DNA of 64,000 nucleotides from WVXP01 sp964348095 (lineage in GTDB: Bacteria; Desulfobacterota; BSN033; WVXP01), in contig CAYGBK010000076.1 in the NCBI GenBank assembly GCA_964348095.1, forward strand, positions 1 to 64,000, in the 5' to 3' direction. Both the position numbers and the translations under genes were made by a program. The notes beneath the pieces were generated by a model. It searched no databases. It worked only from the letters and a program-made list of their open reading frames with translations, and was not told the DNA's origin. Positions 25,056 to 34,588 of the stretch are shown here, in pieces. Position 1 is the first letter of the stretch. Each line of letters begins with the position of its first letter.

Positions 25056-27860
25056 TTAGCTTTTTAATGACAGTGCCTTCTCCAGCTGATTCAAACCTTC
25101 AGCCACGTCACCTTTTATATGGAAGCGAATCAGGCGCCTTTTCCGTTCAGCCAGAACCTGATAATCACCCAAGGCCTGCGCACGGATGAGAACGCCAAAT
25201 GTATAGCGCTCTCCGGGGATGGCAACATCGGTTTCTGACTCATGAGTGATTTGAATAAAGAGCCCCTTGTTTCCATCTCCCTTGTGCAATTGCCCAGTGG
25301 AGTGGAGAAACCTGGGACCATAGCCGATCGTCGTTGCGAACTTTAGTCTGTCTCTCAGGGTGAGACGAATACTGTTGAGGACCGCGTCCGCCTCATCGGT
25401 TTGGGGAATATAGGCCATCACGGCAAGGTAGTCACCTGGACTCGCTTGATTGAGGAAACTCGCCAAGCTACTCTCAATGGAATCACTGTCCTTTCCACCG
25501 TATACCTCAATGGCACCATCAACGATCAGCGGTGATTCGGCAGGAAGATTCCCAGTTTCTTGGAAGACCGTCATGAACTCGTGAGCCTTGATTTTGGCCG
25601 CCTCAACGTCTGGTTGGTCAAATGGGTTGATGCCAAGAACTGCTGCGGCCGAGGCAGTGGCCATCTCCCATCGGAAAAACTCCCCACCAAGGTCCTCCCT
25701 CTCGTCAAGGAGAATCCTTAAGACAGGGTATTCTGCAGCCTCAAGGGCATCCACGGCCTTATCTAAAAGCGCATTACTGTCTCCCTCCATTCTCAGATAG
25801 ACGAAAAATCGATCGTCGCCGTAGTGATCTGGTGCCTCCAGTTTTTCCCCAGCTACGGGGAGTATGCCCTTACCATTCTTTCCCGTGCTCTCCGCGATCA
25901 GCTGCTCGACCCACACGCCAAAAGCGGCAATGCTAGGAGAGACGACAAAAGTCATCTTGTTGCAACCCGCCAAAGCCAGCTCCCCCATAGCCGCGCCCAC
26001 AGCCAGACCAGGATTGTCGGCCACGGGCACGCAATAGTCGGAGCTTTGGACCATGGTCATGGCCCGATCGAGTAACATATCGAGATTCATCCCGATCAGG
26101 GCAGCCGGAACGAGTCCAAAATAGGTCAGGACCGAGTAACGTCCCCCCACATTACGGGGTGATAGGAAGACACGGCGAAGCTTCTTCTCTTTGGCCAGTG
26201 CTTCTAGTCCTGACCCCGGATCGGTGATGACTGCAAAGTTCTGTCCCGGTTTATCCGTGGTAGCACTCACGGCCTTGTAGAAGAACTTGAAAAAGGAGAG
26301 GGTCTCAAGAGTACCGCCCGACTTGCTGGAAACGAGAAAAAGAGTATTGGCGAGGTCAACGGCCTCGGCAACCCGTTGCACCGATTCCGGATGGGTACTG
26401 TCCAGGACGGTTAAGGGGGGATACCCTGGACTGTTCCCGAAGGTCTCCATGAAGACCTCAGGGGCTAAACTACTGCCCCCCATCCCCAGAAGCACCACCT
26501 GCGTGAACCCCTGATCTCTGATTTCATCAGCAAAACTGGTCAGGGTATCGAGGTCTTCATGCATGACCTCCGGGATTGTCAGCCAACCGAGCCGGTCTGT
26601 CAGGTCGGGGGTCCGAGCCGCCACTTCGGGATCCGGTACCCAGACGGTCCCGTCTCTGCGCAAGATGCGACGTGCCAGGTTGGTACTGGCCCATGACCTA
26701 AGGCGGGTCTCGACGGCGTCAGCGTAGCGACCCAAACTGAAAATTTGTTTGCTCACCTCACCAGCCAGGATACACTCCCTCTTCCGGGTCAAACTCTCCA
26801 TCAAAGAGTTGAACGGCTTGGCAAAGGCATCTACCCCCTCGTCCTTCAGCCGGTGAGTTATGGCATCCAGATCGATGCCAAGATCCTTCAGCGCCACGAG
26901 TCGTTTTGTCGCCTCCTCGAGGTTTTCGGACAGGGTCAGCTTGGGACGGCCATGGTCGCGAAAGGCATCGAGTGTTGCAGGTGGCACGGTGGAGACGGTA
27001 TCGGGACCAATCAACTCCTCTACGTACATCACATCGCGATAATGCGGGTTCTTGACCCCAGTGCTCGCCCACAAAAGACGCTGCACACGGGCACCCTGTT
27101 TCTGAAGGACCTCAAACCGCTTGCTGTCATAAGTCTCTCTGAATCGGATGAAAGCCGCCTTCGCATTGGCAATGGCAATCCGTCCTCGAAGATTCGAATC
27201 CTCTGGTAACAGCTTGTCCACCGCAGTGTCCACCCTGCTGACAAAGAATGAGGCAACCGATGCAACCTCAGCAAGGTTTTTTCTCGATCGTGTCAGGTCC
27301 TCCAATCCAGAAATGTAGGCTTTAGAGACGTCGATAAAGTCCTCGAGGGAAAACATGAGGGTCACATTGACATTGATACCCTCGCTGATTAACGCGGTGA
27401 TAGCGGGAAGTCCCTCTGCGGTCGCTGGCACTTTGATCATCACGTTGGGTCTATCGATCGCACCAAAAAGCCTCTTCGCCTCCCCTATGGTGCCATCCGT
27501 ATCATGGGCGAGACGAGGCGATACTTCGACCGATACATACCCGTCGATTTTATCGGTTTTTTCATATACGGGGGTCAATAGGTCAGCCGTCGCCTGAATG
27601 TCTTGAATGACCAGAGATTCGTAAAGATCTGCTGCATCGGCATGGGGATTCTCCTTTAGAATCGTGGTCATCGCCTCGTCGTAATCGGTACTGCCGGCGA
27701 TGGCCTTTTCAAAAATGGCCGGGTTGGACGTGACACCAACAATCTCACCGGCCTCAACCATCTGTCTTAACTCGCCCGATGTCAGCAGTCCGCGGCGGAT
27801 ATTATCGTACCAGATGCTTTGGCCCAATTTCTGGAGTGCGATAAGTGAATTCTTTTTCAT
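25056..27860 (-). CDS. Fused transaldolase / glucose-6-phosphate isomerase
   Basis: A 934 aa bifunctional enzyme linking the non-oxidative pentose-phosphate branch to glycolysis. Residues 1 to about 370 are transaldolase: GVTSNPAIFEKAI, VSVEVSPRLAHDT, and NVMIKVPATAEGL with the Schiff-base lysine. Residues about 385-930 are phosphoglucose isomerase: VVLLGMGGSSLAPEV, LFLVSSKSGGTLETLSFF, and GYGPRFLHSTGQLHKG near the end. Both active sites look intact. Such fusions occur in several phyla. The gene sits between the flavin oxidoreductase and gnd. Confidence 0.93.
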   Translation of the reverse strand: MKKNSLIALQKLGQSIWYDNIRRGLLTSGELRQMVEAGEIVGVTSNPAIFEKAIAGSTDYDEAMTTILKENPHADAADLYESLVIQDIQATADLLTPVYEKTDKIDGYVSVEVSPRLAHDTDGTIGEAKRLFGAIDRPNVMIKVPATAEGLPAITALISEGINVNVTLMFSLEDFIDVSKAYISGLEDLTRSRKNLAEVASVASFFVSRVDTAVDKLLPEDSNLRGRIAIANAKAAFIRFRETYDSKRFEVLQKQGARVQRLLWASTGVKNPHYRDVMYVEELIGPDTVSTVPPATLDAFRDHGRPKLTLSENLEEATKRLVALKDLGIDLDAITHRLKDEGVDAFAKPFNSLMESLTRKRECILAGEVSKQIFSLGRYADAVETRLRSWASTNLARRILRRDGTVWVPDPEVAARTPDLTDRLGWLTIPEVMHEDLDTLTSFADEIRDQGFTQVVLLGMGGSSLAPEVFMETFGNSPGYPPLTVLDSTHPESVQRVAEAVDLANTLFLVSSKSGGTLETLSFFKFFYKAVSATTDKPGQNFAVITDPGSGLEALAKEKKLRRVFLSPRNVGGRYSVLTYFGLVPAALIGMNLDMLLDRAMTMVQSSDYCVPVADNPGLAVGAAMGELALAGCNKMTFVVSPSIAAFGVWVEQLIAESTGKNGKGILPVAGEKLEAPDHYGDDRFFVYLRMEGDSNALLDKAVDALEAAEYPVLRILLDEREDLGGEFFRWEMATASAAAVLGINPFDQPDVEAAKIKAHEFMTVFQETGNLPAESPLIVDGAIEVYGGKDSDSIESSLASFLNQASPGDYLAVMAYIPQTDEADAVLNSIRLTLRDRLKFATTIGYGPRFLHSTGQLHKGDGNKGLFIQITHESETDVAIPGERYTFGVLIRAQALGDYQVLAERKRRLIRFHIKGDVAEGLNQLEKALSLKS

Positions 27861-27885
27861 TGCCTATCCCCTCAGAATCCTATCC

Positions 27886-29355
27886 TCATGACTGTTCCCC
27901 ACATGCCCTCCCTCGCAGATGGAAAAAGAATTTCAGACCTTTTCTCACGGTTTCTGAAAATATCTTCTCCGAGAGAAACGTTCCGGCAACCTTTTTGTTG
28001 ATTTCACCGAGGGTGGGATAGGGATGAACAGCAGCAGCCAAAGTCGAAAGCTTGACCTTGCCATTTACGACGGCAACCCACTCACTTACCAAGTCGCCCG
28101 CTCGTGGCCCTAAGATTTGAATTCCAATCGGTTTTTCCTTTTCATCCAGGAGCATCTTGATTTTTCCTACCTTGTCGCCCTCGGCGAGGCTTCTATCATT
28201 ATCTTTGAACTCCTCTTTCCAGACCGAATACGCTATTCCTGCTGCCTTCGCCCTCTTTTCATTCATCCCCAGACTTGCCAACTCAGGGTCACTGTAGGTA
28301 CACCATGGAAGAAAAGTGTAGTCAACCTTTCTTGGTAAACGAAAAATCGCATTACTTACAACGATCCCCCCCTCATACCCGGCCGCATGGGTAAACAAAT
28401 GGGCCCCCGTGACGTCTCCTGCTCCATAGATATGCTTTTGACTCGTTCTGAGCCTCGGATCCAACTTGAGGCCTCTCCGATCACGGTCAACACCGATATC
28501 CTCCAGTCCCAGTTCTCCTAAATTCGCCTCCCTTCCCAGGGCCACCAAAATGGTTTCAGCCTTGAGATCGACCGTCTTCCCCTCGCCCATCCCGATCACC
28601 ACTTCCCTTTCGTTTCCCAGGTCTTTTATGTCAGTGACGCCGGCACCGAGATAGAACCTGACTCCTTCACCCTTCAACACCTCCATCACTTGATCAGCCA
28701 TATCTTCATCTTCTTTGCTGAGGATATGATTGCTTCGCTGAACCACAGAGACACGTGCTCCCAGGCGGACAAAGGCCTGTGCCATCTCTATCGCGATAGG
28801 GCCTGCCCCGAGAATGATCATGGATCTCGGTAGCTTGTCAAGAGAAAAGATATCTTTATTCGTGATAAAGGGCGTCCTGTCGAGACCTCTAAAGCGCGGG
28901 ATGGCGGGCGAGGAGCCCGTCGCGATCACCCATGTCTTTGCCGAAACGGCTTGCCCATTCAGCCGTATCGTGTGCTCATCGACAAACTTCGAATCTCCGA
29001 ACGCCACCTTGGCCCCGAGACTACAGAACCGCTCCTCAGAATCGTGCTTTTGGATGGTACCGATAACCGATTGAATCCGTTTTGCTACGTCACGGAAATC
29101 CACAGGGCCGACCTCTACAGGTGGCAGGCCAAACTTGTCGGCATTCTTCATTAGATGATAGACATGGGCCGTCCGGATGAGTGTTTTACTCGGCACACAA
29201 CCAAAATGGAGGCAGTCCCCTCCGAGTTTCTTTTCTTTCTCCACGAGAAGGGTTTTTGCACCAAGTTGAGCTGCCCCCGAGGCAACGGTCAGACCGGCTG
29301 ACCCCCCACCCAATATGCCAATATCAAATTCGTAGTCTGCCACAATCTCCCCCAC
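27886..29355 (-). CDS. FAD-dependent disulfide oxidoreductase (mercuric reductase/dihydrolipoamide dehydrogenase-like)
   Basis: A 489 aa class I flavoprotein. GILGGGSAGLTVASGAAQLG binds FAD, GGDCLHFGCVPSKTLI holds the redox-active CxxxxC pair, IILGAGPIAIEMAQAFVRLG binds NAD(P)H, IYGAGDVTGA is the second FAD motif, and HPYPTLGE supplies the C-terminal His. The N-terminal HMA metal domain and vicinal C-terminal Cys pair of MerA are missing, so mercury reduction is unlikely. These enzymes are often paired or fused with TVP38/TMEM64 proteins, and such a gene lies just upstream here. Confidence 0.87.
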   Translation of the reverse strand: MGEIVADYEFDIGILGGGSAGLTVASGAAQLGAKTLLVEKEKKLGGDCLHFGCVPSKTLIRTAHVYHLMKNADKFGLPPVEVGPVDFRDVAKRIQSVIGTIQKHDSEERFCSLGAKVAFGDSKFVDEHTIRLNGQAVSAKTWVIATGSSPAIPRFRGLDRTPFITNKDIFSLDKLPRSMIILGAGPIAIEMAQAFVRLGARVSVVQRSNHILSKEDEDMADQVMEVLKGEGVRFYLGAGVTDIKDLGNEREVVIGMGEGKTVDLKAETILVALGREANLGELGLEDIGVDRDRRGLKLDPRLRTSQKHIYGAGDVTGAHLFTHAAGYEGGIVVSNAIFRLPRKVDYTFLPWCTYSDPELASLGMNEKRAKAAGIAYSVWKEEFKDNDRSLAEGDKVGKIKMLLDEKEKPIGIQILGPRAGDLVSEWVAVVNGKVKLSTLAAAVHPYPTLGEINKKVAGTFLSEKIFSETVRKGLKFFFHLRGRACGEQS

Positions 29356-29489
29356 GGTTGTCTTTCTGAGTCATGGATTCCAATCAGTTTATCACTTGGC
29401 ATCGTAACCAAAAAGGATTTTGCCCAGATCCTTCTCTTCAAACTTCGCTCAATGCGGTTTGGAAGGGTTCTAGGACACTCTGGCACAAT

Positions 29490-29958
29490 CTAACCACCGC
29501 TCGCAAAGCCGGGATACAATAACATGCCACCATCAACGATTATCGTGGTCCCGTTGACATAATCCGGCCCATCAGAAGCCAACGAGATGGCTGTCGCCCC
29601 ACCATCTTTCGGCTCTCCGACCCTGTTGTAGGGTACCCGAGCATTATTGACTAGAATGCCGATGGTGCCGTATTCCCTGAGGATCCTTTCGACCATCTTT
29701 GAGACTTGGTCTTCTCGACTCAGGGTGGTTCTTACCGGGGTTGCCTCACCCCCATTTTGTTGTAATTCCATGACCACTCTATTGACAGCTTCTTCATTTG
29801 ATGAAAAATCCATGACCGCCCGCACACCTGCTCCTGTGAGGACTTTTGCCATTGCCTCCCCAAACCCCCGAACTCGCGCCCGTGACGATTGCGACTTGGC
29901 CTTTCTGTAAATCTCTTGACCGCGGCTGAGATTCATTGCGATCTGAGGGCGCCGTCAT
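29490..29958 (-). pseudogene. Broken short-chain dehydrogenase (glucose 1-dehydrogenase-like)
   Basis: A start ATG at 29958 overlaps the TVP38-like stop by one base and has GGAGG upstream. The first frame reads GQVAIVTGASSG, the SDR TGxxxGxG loop. One extra G in a run of five (near 29868) then shifts the frame, and homology continues in the next frame as FGEAMAKVL. After ILVNNA the text jumps to RVPYNRVGEPKDGG and VNGTTIIVDGGMLLYPGF, so about 110 residues holding the catalytic Ser-Tyr-Lys are lost. The C-terminus resembles glucose 1-dehydrogenases. Two independent lesions make it nonfunctional. Confidence 0.8.
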
Positions 29959-30656
29959 TAGACCTCCCCTCTCATCCTCTTTATGATTTTGGGCATGAAG
30001 AGGGAGAATACAAAGAGCCCTACGGAAAAGAAAACCTTGAACGATACAAGCTCACCCCAGTTCCCGCTGGCCCAAACGTCTTTCAGGGTACCGATAAAAA
30101 AGGTAAAAATGAAGGTTCCCACGATGATACCCAGGCCGGTACCAAATAAATAATCCCAGAACCGCACCTTTGTCAGCCCCATGCCGAAGTTCATAGCGGT
30201 AAAAGGGAAGTAGATAAGCCGGAGATACAGAACCGCGGCAAACCCGTTACGCTCGATCGCATCATCGTATTTTTTCAGCCTATCGCCGATCAGTGAGGCA
30301 GCAAATTCCCTCCCCAGAGTGCGCCCGATCCAGAAGGCGGCACTGGCACCAGCCATCGCTCCAACCCACACATAAACGAATCCCCAATAGGCGCCGAAAA
30401 TAGCTGCACCGAGCGCTGTGAGAAGGGTACCCGGTACAAAAAGACATATCCCTACCGCGTAGGTCAGCATAAACGCAAAGGGAGCCCAGAGGCCTACAAC
30501 CTCCAAGAACTGGCTCAGGGCCTCTTGGGTCAGGAAACCCCTGACGGGAGTGAAACGGATCAAATTGACCGCTCCAATGATAAAGAAAAGGAGAAGGATG
30601 GCCTTTATCATAGCCCCCGTGCGGCCTTTTTTTGATTGTTGGATAACTTCTTCCAT
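29958..30656 (-). CDS. TVP38/TMEM64 (DedA-superfamily) membrane protein
   Basis: A 232 aa inner-membrane protein with about five to six hydrophobic segments, starting with residues 17-36. The family signature FVPGTLLTALGAAIFGAYWGF (about 73-93) and FWIGRTLGREF, then RLIYFPFTAMNFGMGLTKV, identify the SNARE-associated/VTT domain. It may act in lipid scrambling or membrane homeostasis; function in bacteria is not settled. First gene of the operon that runs down to 18573, with a promoter expected in 30657-31071. Confidence 0.87.
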   Translation of the reverse strand: MEEVIQQSKKGRTGAMIKAILLLFFIIGAVNLIRFTPVRGFLTQEALSQFLEVVGLWAPFAFMLTYAVGICLFVPGTLLTALGAAIFGAYWGFVYVWVGAMAGASAAFWIGRTLGREFAASLIGDRLKKYDDAIERNGFAAVLYLRLIYFPFTAMNFGMGLTKVRFWDYLFGTGLGIIVGTFIFTFFIGTLKDVWASGNWGELVSFKVFFSVGLFVFSLFMPKIIKRMRGEV

Positions 30657-31071
30657 GGCATTGTTCCTCTATGAACGACTTAATGCTCAGGCCTTTCTAT
30701 CGCTCCGTATCGACAGAGAATAACCCGACTCCCTCCACAGTGGAGCGAACGTGGCGTTCTATGATGGCCCTTCTTAGCGATTATTCTGCAGTTCAGCGTG
30801 AGTACAGATTACGGCACTCTCAATCTCTTTCTACGGACAAAGCACTATGGCCGCGGTTGTCAGGAATGGGAAGGTATGTGGTAAGTGAGTTCCGTGACTC
30901 TCTTGGGGAGCGAAACCCGTTAACAGCCCCCCACACCTTTCACTCTATCCTATATGAAATCTCATCGAACCAGCGTTTACCGGATCGTCAGTCTAGTCAG
31001 AGTATTGTTTTGACTAAGGATCGCAAGAGAACGTTCTTCTAGAACTTACGTGTTCTTCTTTCTTCCCTTCC
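30657..31071. other. Gene-free interval, 415 bp
   Basis: The only long frame is a 123-codon plus-strand one (30671-31042) with no recognisable motif, low-complexity content and no Shine-Dalgarno. I regard it as chance. The interval should contain the promoter for the minus-strand operon beginning at 30656, but no confident -35/-10 pair was picked. Confidence 0.4.
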
Positions 31072-33204
31072 CTATCGGGGCCGTACATCGAGTAATTCGA
31101 GCATTTCCCCGACGTCCGTCGTTGGGAATTCGCACTTGTAATTGAGACACACATAGGCAGTGGCTTTTCCGTCAATAGGAGATTGATGCCGCGTAAAGTC
31201 CGCAAAGCGGACAATATCGGGTGAATCCGCATCGGCTGGGCGCAGAATGACAACCTTATTTGGCACAAACTGCCCGCGGATCGCCCTTAACATGGCTTGT
31301 GTGTCCCTGCCGGCAGAATTACCCGCAATGATCACCTCATGGGATGGGCCAAGACCGAAATCAAGGGCCAACAAAAACTGTGTAAACGCAGACGGGGATT
31401 GGCCGACCACGGCAGAGAAGGCACGCCCGATTTTCATGGCCTTATCCTCAAAATCAGGATTGGCTGTAATGCGCCCCAGACGAAGGAGGTTCAATGCCGC
31501 CACCGAGTTTCCAGAGGGAATAGCGCCATCATAGATCTCTTTCTTCCGAATCAAAATTTTCTCGCCGTCGTCGGCGGACAGATAGAATCCCCATTCTTGA
31601 TTGTCCCAGAAGTGCCGGATCATATCATCGGTGAGATTCAGCGCCATCTCCAGATATCGGGTCTCGAAGGTGGTCTCGTACAGCTCTATCAAACCCCAGA
31701 TAAAGAACGCATAATCATCCACAAGACCGTGACCAGCAACCTCGCCATCACGATAGCGATGAAAAAGCCTTCCGTCTGACCCTCTCATGGTCTTGAGGAT
31801 GAAATCCACAGCCTCCCTGGCAGACTTGACATACCGCGGTTCATCAAAAACCCGAGCCCCTTTGGCCAGCGCAGCGATCATGAGGCCGTTCCAGTCGACA
31901 AGAACCTTGTCGTCTTTGTGCGGACGGACACGCTTCTCCCGAGCAGCGAAGAGTTTCTGCCGGCCCCCTTCCAAAATCTTCCGAAGTTCCTCCTCAGACA
32001 TCTTCAGATCGGCGGCTTTGTCCCTTAGCTCTTTGTCCTTGTGAAGCACATTTGTTCCTGTCCTTCGTCCAGTCGCCTCTTCGTTATAATTCCCTTCCCT
32101 CTCAATATTGAAAACCTTGATGGCCAAATCGGCCTCCTGAGGCGAGAGGGTCTGTCTGACCTTCTCCTCTGTCCATACATAGAACTTCCCCTCTTCGCCC
32201 TCGCTGTCGGCATCCTCGCCGGAGTAGAATCCACCAGATGAGGCAGTCATGTCTCGCAGAACATAGGTGAATATTTCTTCTGTTGCCTCTCGGTACTCGC
32301 CTTTCCCCGTTGCCTGATAGGCCTCGATGTAGGCTATCGCTACCATTGCCTGATCGTAAAGCATCTTTTCGAAATGAGGCACAAGCCATTTCTGATCCGT
32401 CGAATACCGGTGAAAGCCCAATCCGACCTGGTCATATATGCCGCCTCGTCGCATAGCCCTAAGGGTTTCTTCGACCATCAGTAGGGCCTTCTCATCGCCC
32501 GTTCGATTCCAGTGGCGAAGCAAAAAAAGCAGATTGTGGGGGGTCGGAAATTTTGGGGCATCGCCAAAGCCGCCGTACTCTCTGTCGTACCGCTGGGCAA
32601 GCTGCTCAAAAGCAACTCTCAGGGTTGATTCGCCCGGTTCTTCGCCTGGCTCCACGTGCGATACCTGTTTGAGTGAGGCAGTGATCTTGTCAGCCGATTC
32701 CAGGATTTCCTCTCGACGGAGCACCCAGAGTTCCTTGACACGGGGTATGAGGTCTAACATGCCAATCCGCCCATAACGGCTTTCCTTGGGAAAATAAGTT
32801 CCTGCAAAAAAAGGCTTCTTATCAGGCATCATTATGATTGTCAGGGGCCAACCCCCACTCCCTGTCATCATCTGGCAGACAGTCATGTAAATGCTGTCTA
32901 TATCGGGCCGTTCTTCTCGATCCACCTTTATCGAGACAAAAGCGTCGTTCATTAGCCGGGCCACCTCAGGATCTTCGAAGGATTCGTGAGCCATAACATG
33001 GCACCAGTGGCAGGTAGAATAACCTATGGAGAGGAATATCGGCTTCTTTTCCTTTCGGGCTTTCTCAAATGCTTCTTCTCCCCACGGATACCAATCGACC
33101 GGGTTGATTGCATGCTGGAGGAGATAGGGACTTTTACTGAAAATCAGCCGATTGTAGGGTTTCTCAGGTTTTATCGACCCAGCAACATGTCCTTTCTGCG
33201 TCAT
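31072..33204 (-). CDS. DUF255 thioredoxin-domain protein (YyaL/SSP411 family)
   Basis: A 710 aa protein. SPYLLQHAINPVDWYPWGEEAFEKA and LSIGYSTCHWCHVMAHESFED, with the CxxC-like CHWC site at about residue 66, are diagnostic for the family. A long alpha/alpha-toroid of glycosidase or epimerase type follows: GGFGDAPKFPTPHNLLFLL, GGIYDQVGLGFHRYSTD, WLVPHFEKMLYDQA, FYSGEDADSEGEEGKFY. The family's biochemical role is not known; a redox-linked sugar isomerase or cellobiose-epimerase relative has been suggested by fold. Single gene, with a gap on both sides. Confidence 0.92.
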   Translation of the reverse strand: MTQKGHVAGSIKPEKPYNRLIFSKSPYLLQHAINPVDWYPWGEEAFEKARKEKKPIFLSIGYSTCHWCHVMAHESFEDPEVARLMNDAFVSIKVDREERPDIDSIYMTVCQMMTGSGGWPLTIIMMPDKKPFFAGTYFPKESRYGRIGMLDLIPRVKELWVLRREEILESADKITASLKQVSHVEPGEEPGESTLRVAFEQLAQRYDREYGGFGDAPKFPTPHNLLFLLRHWNRTGDEKALLMVEETLRAMRRGGIYDQVGLGFHRYSTDQKWLVPHFEKMLYDQAMVAIAYIEAYQATGKGEYREATEEIFTYVLRDMTASSGGFYSGEDADSEGEEGKFYVWTEEKVRQTLSPQEADLAIKVFNIEREGNYNEEATGRRTGTNVLHKDKELRDKAADLKMSEEELRKILEGGRQKLFAAREKRVRPHKDDKVLVDWNGLMIAALAKGARVFDEPRYVKSAREAVDFILKTMRGSDGRLFHRYRDGEVAGHGLVDDYAFFIWGLIELYETTFETRYLEMALNLTDDMIRHFWDNQEWGFYLSADDGEKILIRKKEIYDGAIPSGNSVAALNLLRLGRITANPDFEDKAMKIGRAFSAVVGQSPSAFTQFLLALDFGLGPSHEVIIAGNSAGRDTQAMLRAIRGQFVPNKVVILRPADADSPDIVRFADFTRHQSPIDGKATAYVCLNYKCEFPTTDVGEMLELLDVRPR

Positions 33205-34087
33205 ATCCTTTTCTCTCGGTTCCCCGCCTCTTGCCGGCTAGGATGTTAGGGATAGCGTGAAAACGGCGCTAAGGGCGGGGGGAATAGAAATGAAACCTTG
33301 ATCTAAATCCATTCTCAGATAAAGGCCCAGAGTCTTTGTCACAATCTCATTCGTGACTTCTCAATCTAGTGGTTGACATACTTTTCTTACACCCATTATA
33401 TAATTTGTCTTTTCATGAATTAAACCCTACGACGTGGAGCCACCCACGAAAACACCGAGTTGCCCCCCCCATTTCGCACCTCTGCCCCTCGGATAGGGTC
33501 TTCAGGCCATGATTTAGCGACCACCCAGATGAATTTGACTTGTACCGATTCTTTAGGCATGCCTATCTTGGCGTGTCGCTGAGTTTGAGCCGTTCGAGGG
33601 ATGTGTCTCAGGCATTGCATCAGATTTGAGACTATAGCGTCACGGCATTCGACCCCGGAACGATTGGCACCCGAGTGGGTAGATCAGGGGAAGGACCCCC
33701 AAAAATGTCGCATGGCGTGCCACTTACAGTAAAATCGGTCGATCACAACTGGCCCCGATTGCCTAAAGCCAATCGGGACAACGTCGAAACGGTAAGACGC
33801 ATTACGGCGAGAAACCCTATCTTTGTTACACCAGAAGGGACCATTTGACCGCCGCTTAGAATACGTGGGAAGAAGGTCAAGGGAATTGAAGCCCTGGAAG
33901 GTAAAAAAAGATCGATCGGTGAGCTGACTCTGATCGACCTTTTGAAGTTTCTGATAGATCGAAATGAGAATTTAATTCGACGTTGAGAACCGAATCACGG
34001 GTCATCGCTGTTTTGGGTTAACGGACTAAACAAAAACGGTCTGACCACTCAGGCCTCGAGGACCAACTATGCCCACGTAAGTGCCTT
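33205..34087 (+). other. Long gene-poor interval with a promoter-like site and hairpins
   Basis: No convincing protein gene in 883 bp. A sigma-70-like pair, TTGACA at 33373-33378 and TATATA at 33397-33402 (18 bp apart), points to the plus strand. Downstream, CCCGATTG and CAATCGGG form an 8 bp hairpin around 33757-33780. A frame of 45 codons ending in a TGA near 33987 (containing GIEALEGKKRSIGELTLIDL) looks protein-like but has no start and may be a gene relic. A structured RNA or decayed gene is possible. Confidence 0.35.
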
Positions 34088-34390
34088 TTAGCCGACGGTT
34101 ATTTTTATGGCATCATCCATTGGGTCCTTAAAAGGGATTTCTATCTTCAGTAGACCCGACTCGTATTTGGCTTTGGCCTTTTCTGGCACAACGGGGCAGC
34201 AGAAGGAAAGCGCAGTTACATATTCTATATTCTCTCTCGGAGCAATGAGGTTAAAGCTATCCTCGTGCATCCTCAGGTTTATGTCCTTCTTCTTGACACC
34301 TGGTATTGAAATTTCAAGGTTCAGTTTTGTATGGCCGTCATCAACATAGACACACACATCTGGAGATACTTTGAGCCTCTCTTCATCCAT
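34088..34390 (-). CDS. Hsp20/alpha-crystallin-like small heat-shock protein
   Basis: A 100 aa protein that is essentially one alpha-crystallin domain: VCVYVDDGHTKLNLEISIPGVKKKDINLRMHEDSFNLIA, then KAKYESGLLKIEIPFKDP, where the GLLxIxIP segment matches the conserved G-x-L motif of the fold. The usual N-terminal arm and C-terminal I-x-I tail are short or absent, so it may not oligomerise like classical Hsp20. AGGAGG precedes the ATG at 34390. Stands alone between gene-free stretches. Confidence 0.75.
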   Translation of the reverse strand: MDEERLKVSPDVCVYVDDGHTKLNLEISIPGVKKKDINLRMHEDSFNLIAPRENIEYVTALSFCCPVVPEKAKAKYESGLLKIEIPFKDPMDDAIKITVG

Positions 34391-34588
34391 GTCCTGCTAC
34401 CTCCTAAGATCGTTTAAGTGGGAGCGACACCTCTCATCCTCCGCTCATTGTGGAAACCTCACACATAGTATCGAATCGATTCTGGGCCTGTCAAGAATGT
34501 GACCGACCTCTCTCTTCCCTTGATTCCCCGTGAAGTTTCAGATCAAACCTAGGTCACCCAGAACCACTTACGGGATCCCATTCAAACA

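Noticed and set aside
30671..31042. 123-codon plus-strand open frame
   Set aside because: No motif, no Shine-Dalgarno, unlike composition; it sits where the promoter of the minus-strand operon is expected.
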